Below are positions 9,563-20,800 of a DNA stretch of 64,000 nt, one piece after another. Positions within the stretch are counted from its first letter, which is position 1, and every line of letters begins with the position of its first letter. This DNA is from Phallusia mammillata (Eukaryota; Chordata; Ascidiacea; Phlebobranchia; Ascidiidae), in assembly GCA_003260075.1 (NCBI GenBank), contig QLIY01000111.1:124001-188000 (forward strand), given 5' to 3'. The notes under the pieces were generated by a model. The model was not told where the DNA came from. It ran no database searches and was given only the letters and a program-made list of their open reading frames with translations. Both the position numbers and the translations under genes were made by a program.

Positions 9563-11604
9563 GAATGCTTTCAAACATTTTGCAATGCACCGATGAACAA
9601 AGTAGGAAACTTCTTAGTGCTGTCATTAAACCCAACAATAAACAATAACAAAAACATGTGTGAACTTATACACCTTTAAGTAGTTATGACGACTATCTTA
9701 GGCATTCCATAGTATTAAGTGAGTGGTTGGGCCCAAGTGGCAACCCCTTTTTCCTTTTTAATGCAGCACATTTTTATTAGGTGAGCAGGGTGCTATGCGT
9801 TTTAGGCAGTACTTTAGGTGATCACAAACTACTGGAGGTTACAAACCATTGTTTTAACTGTTACTTCAGTGACCCAGAAAATTACAATTATATATATGTT
9901 TGAGCAATATATAGTATTATTTTGGTTTTGACTTTTTGTTCAAAATCAGGGTTGCAAATTTTTCAGGGGGGGGGGGAGTTTTAGACAGTACTTTAGGTGA
10001 TCACAAACTACTTGAGGTTACAAACCATTGTTTTAACTGTTACATCAGTGACCCAGAAAATTACAATTATATGTTTGAGCAATATAGTATTATTTTGGTT
10101 TTGACTTTTTGTTTAAAATCAGGGTTGCAAATTTTTCAGATCACCTTTTTAAATTAGCTATATATGTGTTTTATCTATTTTAAATTCACATGTCTAATTT
10201 TCTTCAAAAACAAACTACACCAAGATTGTGAGCTGCCTGAAATTATTTTTGCTTAAGCTTCGTCTAAGGCCTAATCTAAAACCCAGCACAGATTAACAGT
10301 GTTACAAGGCACATAATTGTTTACAACAGAATTTTCTTGTGTTAATCTCAAAATGTTTTAAAATACCTTGAAAGAAATTGTTTCATATGGCTCAGCAGCA
10401 AAAAGTAGATACTGCCATTTTCGATCTGGTGGCTCAACGTGCTGCTCATAAGCTGACATGAAGCGGTGTCGTGGTTGAATGGTTTCTACTATTTCTGGAT
10501 AATCCACTTGGAAAAGAAGACTTTGTTGTCCGGAGTCTGGAACTCTTTGCTTTGTAACTGAAAGTATAAAATACATTTTGCTAGAGTATGATGCTAAATC
10601 TACATGAAATAGGTTTGTAAAACTGTTCTGGCTTATATATCACAAAATCAATTGACATTTGGTCGGTTGATAAAAATCTGATTGGTACAAATTTAACTAA
10701 TGATACCAGTTATACCAGTCGCAACAGTTAGCAGTCTTAGTACCAGAATGATGTTTGCAAAAATGTATTTTGGGGGGGGGGAATAAAAATCCGATTGGTA
10801 CAAATTTAACTAATGATACCAGTTATACCAGTCGCGACAGTTAGCAGTCTTAGTACCAGAATGATGTTTGCAAAAATGTATTTTTGTTTTTAAAGACATG
10901 ATTTAACTTTTATTGACATGTTTTAATAGTTGTCGATATCAATATAAAGCTAAAAAAGTTGAATTTAGATTTCGTAATATTGCTTGGCAAATTTAATTAC
11001 GACAACACTGTATCCCCTACAGCAAGTGGCTTAGAGTGACAAGTTTACATTATGTTCATACCTTTATAACCAGGACGCCCAATTTTAACAAACTTCTTGA
11101 CTTCGACCTGAGGTTTTGCTGGTGCTGGCTGTATTGGAGCTTCCTTGGCGTCTCGTGCTGCTCGCTTTGCCAAATTTGACTGATGCTTTTTACCTTGTGT
11201 GTGTGCAAGATAACTACCCTATGACACCATAAAAATAAATGTTGTGGTTAAAAAAGAAAGAAAATGGGTAGAAATGTTTGAAGTAATACATACCTCATTG
11301 TTGTGAAGTGTCAAACACAGTTTACATTCGTATGAACCAAGATGATTTTTCATAAAATAAGGATCCTGAAAAACAAAACATGTTAATTCTTTATCAGTTT
11401 ATTCATTCTCGTGTCCTTTTCAAAATTACAGAACACCTCTTAAATTAATAAACAAAGATGTCATTCACAGTTTCACACCTTGTTCAAATCGATCGTCTCA
11501 AGTGCAAGTTGACGAAGTCTCTCTCGTCTGTCACGATTTGCTTCCGAAAATGAAGCAACTCCCCCAGAACCAGTCTTGCCTCCAGCTCGATTCTGGAAAT
11601 CCAT
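8607..11604 (-). CDS. SF3A2: Splicing factor 3A subunit 2 (SF3a66)
   Basis: Six exons on the minus strand: 11479-11604, 11294-11365, 11062-11218, 10367-10557, 9267-9335 and 8607-9017. They join in frame to 341 residues. SF3A2 is part of the SF3a complex of U2 snRNP and helps U2 engage the branch site. The N terminus MDFQNRAGGKTGSGGVAS matches the family closely. A matrin-type zinc finger uses C56, C59, H72 and H78 (YECKLC ... HTQGKKH). The stretch HRFMSAYEQHVEPPDRKWQY is a signature of the family. The last exon encodes a Pro/Gly/Met-rich tail of about 130 residues ending in DDPEN. The human protein is longer because of a repeated proline-rich tail that is missing here. Introns hold a tRNA-derived SINE, a 95-G run and two duplicated segments; none touches an exon. 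Confidence 0.97.
9123..9250 (+). repeat. tRNA-derived SINE or tRNA pseudogene
   Basis: An A-box-like actcagttggtagagtgc at about 9134-9151 and a B-box-like gagttcaagtccc at about 9176-9188 have tRNA spacing but no good cloverleaf. The following cccaccacaggcta segment recurs near 28457, so this belongs to a dispersed family. It lies in an SF3A2 intron. Confidence 0.6.
9466..9560. repeat. Uninterrupted 95-base G run
   Basis: All bases from 9466 to 9560 are G. Glycine or proline frames across it are artefacts. It lies in SF3A2 intron 4. A G homopolymer of this purity is unlikely in a real genome and probably comes from sequencing or gap filling. Confidence 0.9.
9799..10139. repeat. Direct duplication across an 11-G join in SF3A2 intron 4
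   Basis: Bases about 9799-9965 and 9977-10139 are the same sequence with small differences, separated by G 9966-9976. This is the same signature as the other joins. Confidence 0.8.
10670..10881. repeat. Direct duplication across a 10-G join in SF3A2 intron 3
   Basis: Copies at about 10670-10771 and 10783-10881 flank G 10772-10781 and differ at only a few positions. Confidence 0.8.
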
Positions 11605-12358
11605 GATTGTCAGAACTCGACTCCCAAAAGAATATAAATTCTATAATCTTCAAAACTTTAAGTAAAACAATAAATAAAGATGTACGACAAGTTCAAGGTA
11701 ATTTAGCTGTTTGGAAACTGTACTATAATAAATTATACAGCATGCATACAGACTTCACAAAATGAAGAAAAGATAAAAAAAACAAAAAAACAAGGGAATA
11801 AAATTAAAAAAGTATTACAAATTAAAACGCAAGGCAATAAGGTAGCTACAAATCTTAAACTCCTCACAGTACAAAAGCAAATAATTCACTAAAAAGCATA
11901 ATTAACTTCTCTTCGACACACAGGTCACAAAAGTCACATAAATGGATAACAAGTGTTGCATTTACAAAACTGAAAAGAATTGTACTCCCCTCGATGTCGT
12001 AAAAGTACGACTGAAACCAGCATGTAACTTCAATGCAATAACGTATTCAAGTTGGCAGATGGACTTTTTTTTAACTGAACTAAACTTTGTACAAATGGTA
12101 CTGAGCAACGGGCGCGTGTTAAATCTAGATATACGCGTTGTTTTTTCTCACTGCCTATTTATACGCATTTATCGGTATACTTTATCGCATGAAATAAAAT
12201 AAAAGTCCAGAAACTTCGCTTTTTTTTAATGATACCGGTATCCAAAACTGTATTAAATCAAATCCGTTTACCAACCATCGGTTAAACTGGTATTACAAAA
12301 TGAATATTTTTTTCATAAATAAATCTACAAAAAAACTTAAATATTTTCAAAAACTAAG

Positions 12359-12607
12359 TTACCACGTGACCATATTTTCACACTGTTTAAAGTCGGTGAG
12401 CGCTTTTCCAGTTCCTCTTTTCTTCGTGTGATCTGTGAAATGAAATTGGTAAAGGTTCGCAGTTTTTGGATGTTTTTCGGTTTTAATTTCAGTTTTATTG
12501 TCAGAATCTGAACCTGATGTCAGTGAACTTTGATTGTCAACAATCTGTGGAACCCTGAGTTTGATTTGTGTGAGTTGCATAGCAAATACATTAAAATGTT
12601 TGAGAAT
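12359..12607 (-). CDS. Possible terminal exon, unknown protein
   Basis: A minus-strand frame of 82 codons is open after an acceptor-like ctatttcag at about 12608-12616. It is rich in Lys, Thr, Ser and Asp and ends in CENMVTW and a stop. I do not recognise it and found no upstream exon to join. It could be chance. Composition is a little more coding-like than its surroundings. Confidence 0.2.
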   Translation of the reverse strand: MLKHFNVFAMQLTQIKLRVPQIVDNQSSLTSGSDSDNKTEIKTEKHPKTANLYQFHFTDHTKKRGTGKALTDFKQCENMVTW

Positions 12608-13269
12608 CTGAAATAGTTCGTAAAAAAGAAATGATTTTATGTGGTACACAAACCACTTACCACACTAAGTTTATTAGCATTTGTTGTAGTATGGTGAATT
12701 GTTTAACACTATATTTCAACCTGTTCTTGGATTTTTGAGAAATGAGAAACATTACAAGTTCAGAAACTTCAGAAAGACTCGCTATGAGAGAACATATTAC
12801 ACAAAACATGGTCCCCTATACTAAAACTGTAAAAACAAGCTGCTATGTGTAACTAAAGAAATATAGGACAAAGCGTCAAGTGTGTTTTCAAGTTGTAAAA
12901 TTTAGTACATTCCAATTTTCAACTATCGAGAGTCTAGCCATTGATAATTTGTATGGCAAGCATCTTGTTATCTTCTAAAATGTTTCTCTGCCCAAAATCT
13001 TTATTAACTTATTGTCAGCTGTCAATTAGGTGGACAGACAAAAAGAAATGGATTTGCCAGTTTTCTGTGCCTGAACAATAAATGCTTGTTAAACTTGATG
13101 TACTGTTCAGATGTTTATGGATGCTGAAAGTGCAGTAATCATTGGACTGTCTGTGTTGGGTGTTTTAAAATCTTGATTAAGTTGGGGTTTCATAAATTTT
13201 ATAAATTTGCACTGTAATAACACAAAAGCTATTGTATATTAACTGTGGCTACTTGCCAGTTTTATTTTC

Positions 13270-13674
13270 CTAATATCAGAGTGAATCAATCTCACTAAAA
13301 CAAAAGTTGCACTTTAACAGACTTGTCAAAAATAAAAAATCCCCCCATTATATTAGTGTATAGTTAATGGATTCAATGCTGGGGCGAAACTTTTTGAAAG
13401 AACTAAAGTTTTTGATGAAAAATGAGCAAAGTGGTTCATGTGAAATTTGTGCAAACTGGATTTGTAAAAAAAACTAAGTGAAAGAAAACTGTTTCATCCA
13501 GATGTCAGTGAAAGCAAACTAAGATGTCCAGAATGTAGAGATGTTTTGTTAAAAGCTGACTACTGTTGGTTAACTTTGGTTGGAAATCATGAAAGTCAAT
13601 TTGTATCGGATATTTCAAAATGTAAAATATATTTTCTGCATGTACCTTGACCTATATTGGCTGAAGTGGTTTGT
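13270..13674 (+). pseudogene. Possible frameshifted gene remnant with two Cys-x2-Cys pairs
   Basis: Three plus-strand pieces read like protein but lie in different frames or cross stops. One piece contains LHFNRLVKNKKSPHYISV, one contains SGSCEICANWIC, and one contains KLRCPECRDVLLKADYCW. The two CxxC pairs suggest a zinc-binding fold. Breaks occur near 13363 and at the A-run near 13470. I cannot name a family, and the breaks may be decay or base errors. Confidence 0.3.
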
Positions 13675-14198
13675 GACGGCTTGATCTTAAAATAAATGTA
13701 AATTCATATCACAAGTTACATTAGTACTATATTGTCTCTGTAAACATAACCAGGGACAATTTCATTACAATCAACTTTTCACAAAAGCAGATGCACAGTA
13801 ACAGAAAAACTAGGCCTGATAGAAAAGAACTGACTACATTTTGAAATCAGAGAATCTAAATTCGTAAGAATCAGTTTTTGTTCTGTGAAATCAGTTTTAA
13901 TTTAAATGAAACTGTGTAGGAATATAAGACTGTCAAGATTGTGTTTGCTGTTTATATGGTATTTGTTGACACTTTGAGCTAAGCAAGATTTAAAAGAATA
14001 CAAAACATTTGTTTCCACGACTTGTGATCAGTTTGTTGGTTATGTGCATCTACTGCAACAAGTCAAACTTATAGGCATTTGTCACTTCATCAAATTTGTC
14101 ATTGTTAAACAGTAGTGTAAAACGATAAGGACACTGAAAAAATATGGGTTATTGAGTCAAGTGTCCTGTTGTATCCTTGTTTAATTTGGTGATTACTA

Positions 14199-14350
14199 AG
14201 TAATATAAATATAGTCCCAATCTATTCCTTTCATTCATTGGTGTAACAAGAATTTGATGAATTGACAGTTGCAAGAGCATTACAATACTTACATGGAGAA
14301 AAAAATATGTTTAGCAAGGTTGCTTTGAAATTCATAATTTATTTATGCTT
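14199..14350. repeat. 152-bp segment repeated identically inside ENO4 intron 6
   Basis: The segment matches 20012-20163 with no difference that I can find. The second copy ends at a single N and sits inside a transposon. This copy is probably the true location. Confidence 0.75.
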
Positions 14351-14911
14351 GTCTGTTTATTTGACAACAAACCATATGTTGTGCATTCTGTGCATTACGA
14401 AAAAATAGCTATGGCACAAAAGAAAATGACTGACTAAACACCACAATGCTGGTATTTTGGCAGCTTAAAACTCTAAAGAATGGTAGCCATTTGGTTTGTT
14501 GAACATGTTGAGGTTCGATTGTTGGTGGGTGTCCTACACTTGTAGCACACTGGAGAACACCTTGTTGTCTCAAAAGTGCTGCACTGAACCTTTCACTTGT
14601 AACAGTTTGGCTGCTATACTACTGGGACTTTGTCAAAATGAAAGCTATTGTTTTGTTTCATGTCCATTACTGCAATGCATTTGATATTTGAAATGTGGAT
14701 ACACATACAGTGAAATATAGAAACAGTTTCATAGAGAATGTGTAGTCAAACTACCATGCAATCGCATGCTATTGGCAGCATTAAGTTACTGGAGGTCAGA
14801 TATTTTTTGGTGTGAATTCGGTTTTATGCCACTTGTGTTTTTGGTGTCCAACTCAGAATTTTGTCTCACAGGATAGTATTATTTGTTTTACATCAAAACA
14901 AAATCAGAAAC

Positions 14912-16579
14912 ATGAGCCGTGATGATATCGGTGGAAGGATTTTCATTGGTGGTCTGGACCACAACTGTGATGAAATTGTGCTTGAAAAGTCATTCAGTAT
15001 GTTCGGGGACATTGTCCAAGTCATGGTAATGCGAGACAGAGAGACCAACAAATCAAGAGGGTTTGCTTTTCTCTCATTTAAAGAACAATCATCTGCCGAT
15101 GATGCAATCCGCAGAATGCATGGAGTTGAAATTATGGGACGCTGTGTGACTGTAAGAAAAGCTGAAAAACAATCATCTATGGCTGATCGGCCCCGCCGGG
15201 GAGGATTTCGTGGCGGTGGTAGAGGAGGTGACAGGTTTTCTGGGAGGACCGATCGGTATGATGATGGTAGAGGCAGGAGCGATGGACGCCGAAGCTCATT
15301 TGACAGTTACAGAAGTGGTGGCGGCGGTGGTGGTCGTGACTCTTACAGTGATGTAAGAAGAAGTACTTACGACTCTCGTGGTGGTGGTGTTGCCAGTTTT
15401 GATGACCCAAGAGACGATGCTAGAGATTCTCGTCGGGGTTATGGTGCATCGAGTGGAGGTTATGGAGATCGAGCCAACCCTGACACAAGATCAAGCAGTT
15501 ACGATTACAGGAGGGCAGATAATAGTGACAGTTATCGTTACACTGAAAGCAGAAGAGAAGACTTTGGTTCAAGAGGTTATGCAACAGAAACTGTTCGTGA
15601 TGCATACAATGGTAGATACGAAGCATCACGTGGAAGGTCACGAAGTCCAGTTACAAGGTACAACTATCAGGAGGAAAGCCCACCAAGGTCCAGAAGAATG
15701 CCTGTTGGAAGTCGGCGTGAGTACTCGCCACCAGCAGTGCACAGAAGTGAGCAGGTTACGAGGGATTATTCCCCTCCTGCTATGGGTAGTAGACGGCCGG
15801 AAGGCTCGGGATATCATGATCGAAGGGAATTTGCAGACGCAACTTACTCCCCTCCAGCTAGACGCAGAATGAGGGATCCTTCCCCGGAAGATTACAGCGG
15901 TCGTTATGCTGCTGCTGCTGCTGCAACTGCAAGGGCTACAACACCGCCTGGAAGAGATCGCGCATATGGTTCGCGATCTGATGGTTACAGCAGGTCTTCA
16001 CCAGGAAGAAAGGCTGATTATGCGCAGCGAAGATCGCATGATGTTGGTTCCAGCAAATCAAGAGATGCTTACGCTGATTCTGCTTCCAGTCGTGCTTATG
16101 CTGCTCCTGACCGCTCAGGTATTTGTTGACAGAATTCAGCATTTTTTTTACTGAAATGGCCTGAAATGACGAAGAACATTTAGACTTTGATTGACATTTT
16201 GTCTCATAAACGTTACAAATCAATCATAGCTTAGTCCTAAACATGTTATACTTCATAATAATTATCTGAATTGTCAAACGAACTAAAACAAGTTGTGCAA
16301 AAATATTAGTTATTTCCGTGAATAATTGTTTGCTTCTTTACCAAAGTCCAACTAAAGTTTTGTAACGTTCAAATTTTCCTGGGTCTTTCAGGTTCAAGTT
16401 ATAACGGTTTTTACAAAGGTCGGCTGGAGGCTGGCCATGCAGACGGAGACGCCGGACGATACTCTTCAAGCAGATACAGGGCTGCATCGCCAACTGTGGT
16501 CGAAACTGGTCGCTCGTCTGCAAAGCGTACAAGTCAACGCAGTCATTCACCTGCCGAGCACAGGAGCCGTCGATATTGA
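14912..16579 (+). CDS. RBMX: RBMX/hnRNP G-like RNA-binding protein
   Basis: Two coding exons, 14912-16118 and 16392-16579, join with a gtattt donor and a tttcag acceptor to give 464 residues. Residues about 8-85 are an RRM with RNP2 IFIGGL and RNP1 KSRGFAFLSF; the stretch RDRETNKSRGFAF is typical of RBMX/hnRNP G. The rest is low complexity: an RGG patch, then many Arg, Ser, Tyr, Asp and SPPA/SPP repeats, a polyalanine run near residue 335, and a final RSRRY like the RBMX C terminus. Such proteins bind pre-mRNA and influence splicing in the nucleus. A longer frame starts at 14861, but the ATG at 14912 begins the conserved part and is preceded by an acceptor-like aaatcag. Other single-RRM glycine-rich proteins (CIRBP, RBM3) are much shorter. 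The paralogue-level name is less certain than the family. Confidence 0.85.
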
Positions 16580-16794
16580 AAGGAATAGAGCCCACCTTGT
16601 ACAGATAACTGCTAACGAAGACAGTCAGAAATTTGTTGCATTTCAACTGGCTTTTGTGAGACTGGCTAGTCGGAATTAGGAACATATGAAACAGTTTCTG
16701 CAAACCTGTTTTTATTTTCTATGTCACACTTACTGTTGAGGAAAAGATTTAAAGTGTAGTGGATTTAAATCTTGGTATAACTGACTGAAACACA

Positions 16795-16800
16795 AATAAA
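16795..16800 (+). terminator. Polyadenylation signal of the RBMX-like gene
   Basis: AATAAA lies 216 bases after the stop and is followed by a GT-rich stretch (tgggctgtgttgtttc), as expected for a cleavage region. Confidence 0.6.
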
Positions 16801-17850
16801 TGGGCTGTGTTGTTTCTTATCATTGCTTTACGAGGCTGTTTTTATGTTGGCAAATTCTGTGAATACAATTTCTTTCGTTAAAATTGTAGTTAACAGTCAT
16901 ATTTTTGGATACAATTAAGAGTAGAGTTAGGTAAAATACAAATAGTTAGGCACAGTCAGATGACCAAGAATTAGTGCAGTGGTCCCAATCTTTATATTCC
17001 ATGCGCCGCAACATTAAATGAAATACGTTTATTAGCTTATTACATGCTGCAGATAAAATCTGTACAAGTATAGAAACACGAGAGTGTATGGCAGCTTACT
17101 TCATCACAAAATAATACACATTAAAATGGATTAGTGGCCTCTTAAAACGTTTGTATTATCCATAGTTTGAAAACGATATGAGTGTATAATATTGTGAGGA
17201 TGGGGACGCTTAGATGTGATAAAGGGGTTCATTATGTGTCTCGCACCAGCAATCTGTTTCCACTCAGGCCACTTGTTCAACGCACTGGTCAGCATTTGCA
17301 AAATTTCATACTTTTCTGCAAGTAGATTGCATGGGCGCCGGCAGAAAATTTTGCAAGGGGGTTCAAATTGTGACATACATGCTTGTATATGGAAGGATGA
17401 CAATATTAAGTAATTTGTACATAAACGCATAAATTAGAATTGCGTACCCTGAAGTCTGAAACACTCTACGATGTAAAAAATCCACACGTCCATCACGTGC
17501 ACCATTTTGTAAATGAAAAACGGCATTAACGAAATTAAAACAGACATCGTTAAACGTTTACTGACTGTCACTCCTTCATTCTAAGAACATGGAAGTCCAT
17601 CAGTCACCGCATGAGGCTTTATATTAAAGTTAACTCCAAGCTTTCGCCCATGCAGATCAAACGAATTGAAAGCGGAGATCGGAGACAAAGTCAGCAATAT
17701 TCTCACACCAGTTCGAACACATTTTGGTGATTTTTATGGCGCTTTGTTGCTATGCACCACACGCTCGCTAGCTAAAGTTTTTTCAAACAGTACAAACAAA
17801 CACCCAAGTGCTGTAACTTGAATATTAAGGTTTTTAGTGTTAAGAAAAGA
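16801..17850. other. Gap between the RBMX-like gene and ENO4
   Basis: No exon was seen. The stretch holds transposon-like fragments: gcagtggtcccaatc near 16977 and gggcgccggcagaaaat near 17334, both similar to hAT-type ends, though I could not pair them. ENO4 control sequences presumably lie in the right part. Confidence 0.4.
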
Positions 17851-20800
17851 ATGGCAAGTGAAACTAATGATTTGAAACAGCAAGCAGCGGATTTTTATGC
17901 TGAAAATAAAGTCCCTGAGCGACTGGAAGAAATTCTCAACTCAATGTTTTTTGAAAATCCAAAGGATGTTTATGGACGTTTGGTAAGAATGCAATTAAAT
18001 TCTCACCTTTTTTCAATTACATTTATGTTGTGATTTGCTATAGGCTGAGTACTTTAGTGGTTTTGCTGTGAGCCCAGTTTTTGCACATTCTAATGGTTCA
18101 GAGGTTTTGGATAGTGCTGGCAACCCTGCTGTGCTATGTCAAGTTTATGGAACAGTTAAAAACCATGACAAGGTAAGCAAGTGGTCCAACTATTTGCGTT
18201 TTCTAATGCTTTAACTGTACCCAAAAAGTCCTATACATCTATTAATATGTCAAGTGCATGCGAACAAATACTATACATATGATTTCTAAACTATGTCATG
18301 ATAAAAACAATTCTGGTTAATTTCATGTCAATTAACTAAAAGTTTCTGCAATTAACTAACAGATTTTCCTGCATATCATATATATCATTTTTCATGCAAA
18401 CTGCAATGAACATAAATCATCTATGAAATGATTTACTTTACCTCATTGGTTTCTTTCAACTTATAAATATTTTTACTTCTAAATCTGACTTTATCTTAGT
18501 TTTGTTGAATTAGAAGAGTGCATTTAAATTGGGCATTTTTTGTTAAGAAATGGGTTACTAGTACCACTTGTAATAAAGTTAAATACTTTTAGTATTACAA
18601 CAGCTTTTTATGTGTGGTTTACATATAGCTTCTGTCTGAAGTATCAATGTCTTTGGACAAAGAAATGACCAATATTCTTGGACAAATGGAAGGAAGTGGA
18701 GGTCTGTGCTTTTGCTATTTGTTTAAGCACTTTGAAACTATAGGACATGTGCAATTTCAATTTGTTGTTTGTTTGGTTATCTTAAAGCTAGTTTGATAAT
18801 ATATCCTTACAGCTCAATTATTTATATTCCAGATTCAATTCCAACTATTTCTGAAGTTGCCACAGCGAATGTTTCAAAACTTACTGAAGATCTCACATCA
18901 AAACTAAGCGGAATGCCACTAATTAACCAACTTCTAATTGACAGAACCATCAGGTGTGTAACATGTAAAATTGAAACTGTTAGATGTTCATTATAGTAGA
19001 TGCCCACATTGAAACTTTATAAACAAAAAACAAAAAGCTTAACTATTTTTTCTACTAAAAAACTTTCTCCAAGAGGTAAATCTATGTATTATATTTATAT
19101 TCTGTGATTAGGAAACTCAACCTCCTTTCAGATAAAAAATATAAAAAAACTTTTCAGTAGGTTTAGACAAGCTATCACAGAACAAGGCAACAATGAATTT
19201 CAAAATAAAGATTTTGGAAACAAATTTTTTACAAGTGCATAACCACTGTCTTAAACTGCCCCAAAATTTTGTGGGTAATACATTGGTGGTTGTTTTTAGT
19301 CATCTTTGCTAACTATCAATATGATTGCAGTGATTGGGTAAATGATGTAGAGAGAAGTTTGTCCAAAGAAACAGAAACAAAATCCAATGAGGGCAGTCCC
19401 AATAGAACACCGACCCCATCCAGTGGCAAGAAAAAGAAAGCATCTGCAAAAACCAAAACTGGAAAACCCTCGGACAAACCAGTGCCACCTAAAGAGCCAC
19501 TTGAAAATCGAATGATGGTAAATATAAATTGACTGTACTGTTTTAAACATGTATGAAGATATTATGAGGATGTCATTAACAACAATAACAATAGCTGAAT
19601 GATAACTTTCCTTTTCATATCAAATGGGATGTATTTAAATTCGGAAATTTTTGTTTTCAGGGTTGCACGTCAGCTAGTGTGTCATCATTGGCTGTTGCAA
19701 AAGCTGCTGCAAATTGTCAGGACAAACCTTTGTTTGAACATTTACATCACTCGTTAACGATGTCTGACTCCAGTGAGAAAGGTGTTTACGACATCACAAT
19801 GCCAACACCTGCTATGATTGTTTACACTGGAGGAAAAACTGCACCCGGTAACACAATGTGCAAAACCATAATGCTAAAGTTTTTGCAAACATTTTGAGTT
19901 GACATAACCTTTATTTAATAAAGAAAAAATAAATTATTAGGTTGTTTGTGATAAGTTTGTATATTGCAGGGGTGTCCAAAGTGCGGCCCGCGGGCCGCAT
20001 TTGGCCCGCGGAGTAATATAAATATAGTCCCAATCTATTCCTTTCATTCATTGGTGTAACAAGAATTTGATGAATTGACAGTTGCAAGAGCATTACAATA
20101 CTTACATGGAGAAAAAAATATGTTTAGCAAGGTTGCTTTGAAATTCATAATTTATTTATGCTTNAGTAAAAAGGAAGTGTACATCGTGTTGACGCTACAA
20201 AATTCCACAATTTCTTAAATCCCGTATATTTGTGTTCTAATTCTGAAAAAAACGCTGGCCCGCGTGCATCTTAACTTGGTAAAAATTGGCCCCCATTAAA
20301 AACAGTTTGGACACCCCTGGTATATTGTTTTTACTGTTCATTTCTGAGAAAAAATTGTCGAAGTTTAATCTATATGATTCTACTATATACGTTGGGAATT
20401 TTGGGATGTGAATGATGTAAGCTAAACACATTTTGTAGGAAAATTAAACCTCATCAAGAACCTGTTTATTATTGGCAAGCCAAACTGGAGTTCTCAAGAA
20501 TCATGTGAAAAACTCAATAAAGTTCACAAGAGTCTTGGAAAAATTCTCTCAGCAAAAGCGGTAAGTACATGAGGTTTTGTGCTGGGAAATTAATAACACT
20601 ACATTCTGATTTAGATAGGTGCTTTGTTAGGTCTTCTGTCAGCAGCTTTAATATATGTGGTCGTCAACACCTTTGCTGTACAGAAAAATCTGGCTTTTTA
20701 CCATGACATGTTGATTGTAGGCTATAAAACGAAGCATTGTTAGTTTTCTTATTTTTTTTCCATAAACTGGATACAAGATGTATTTCTGTTTATAAAATTG

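Larger units (their letters stand above)
11605..14911. other. Gap between SF3A2 and the RBMX-like gene, doubtful coding traces
   Basis: No secure gene. Two weak signals are listed separately (12359-12607 minus, 13270-13674 plus). Bases 14199-14350 recur identically at 20012-20163. The head-to-head genes on either side probably have promoters here, but I could not identify elements. Confidence 0.4.

Noticed and set aside
9387-9679. Polyglycine and polyproline open frames over the long G run
   Set aside because: They exist only because a homopolymer has no stops; flanks show no coding signal. The same holds for 33920-34132.
14861-14911. Start of the RBMX-like protein at 14861
   Set aside because: The extra 17 residues lie before an acceptor-like AG and are not part of the conserved N terminus; the ATG at 14912 fits better.
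15177-16223. Several His/Leu/Val-rich frames over the RBMX-like gene
   Set aside because: Shadows of the repetitive Arg-Ser-Tyr coding sequence in other frames.
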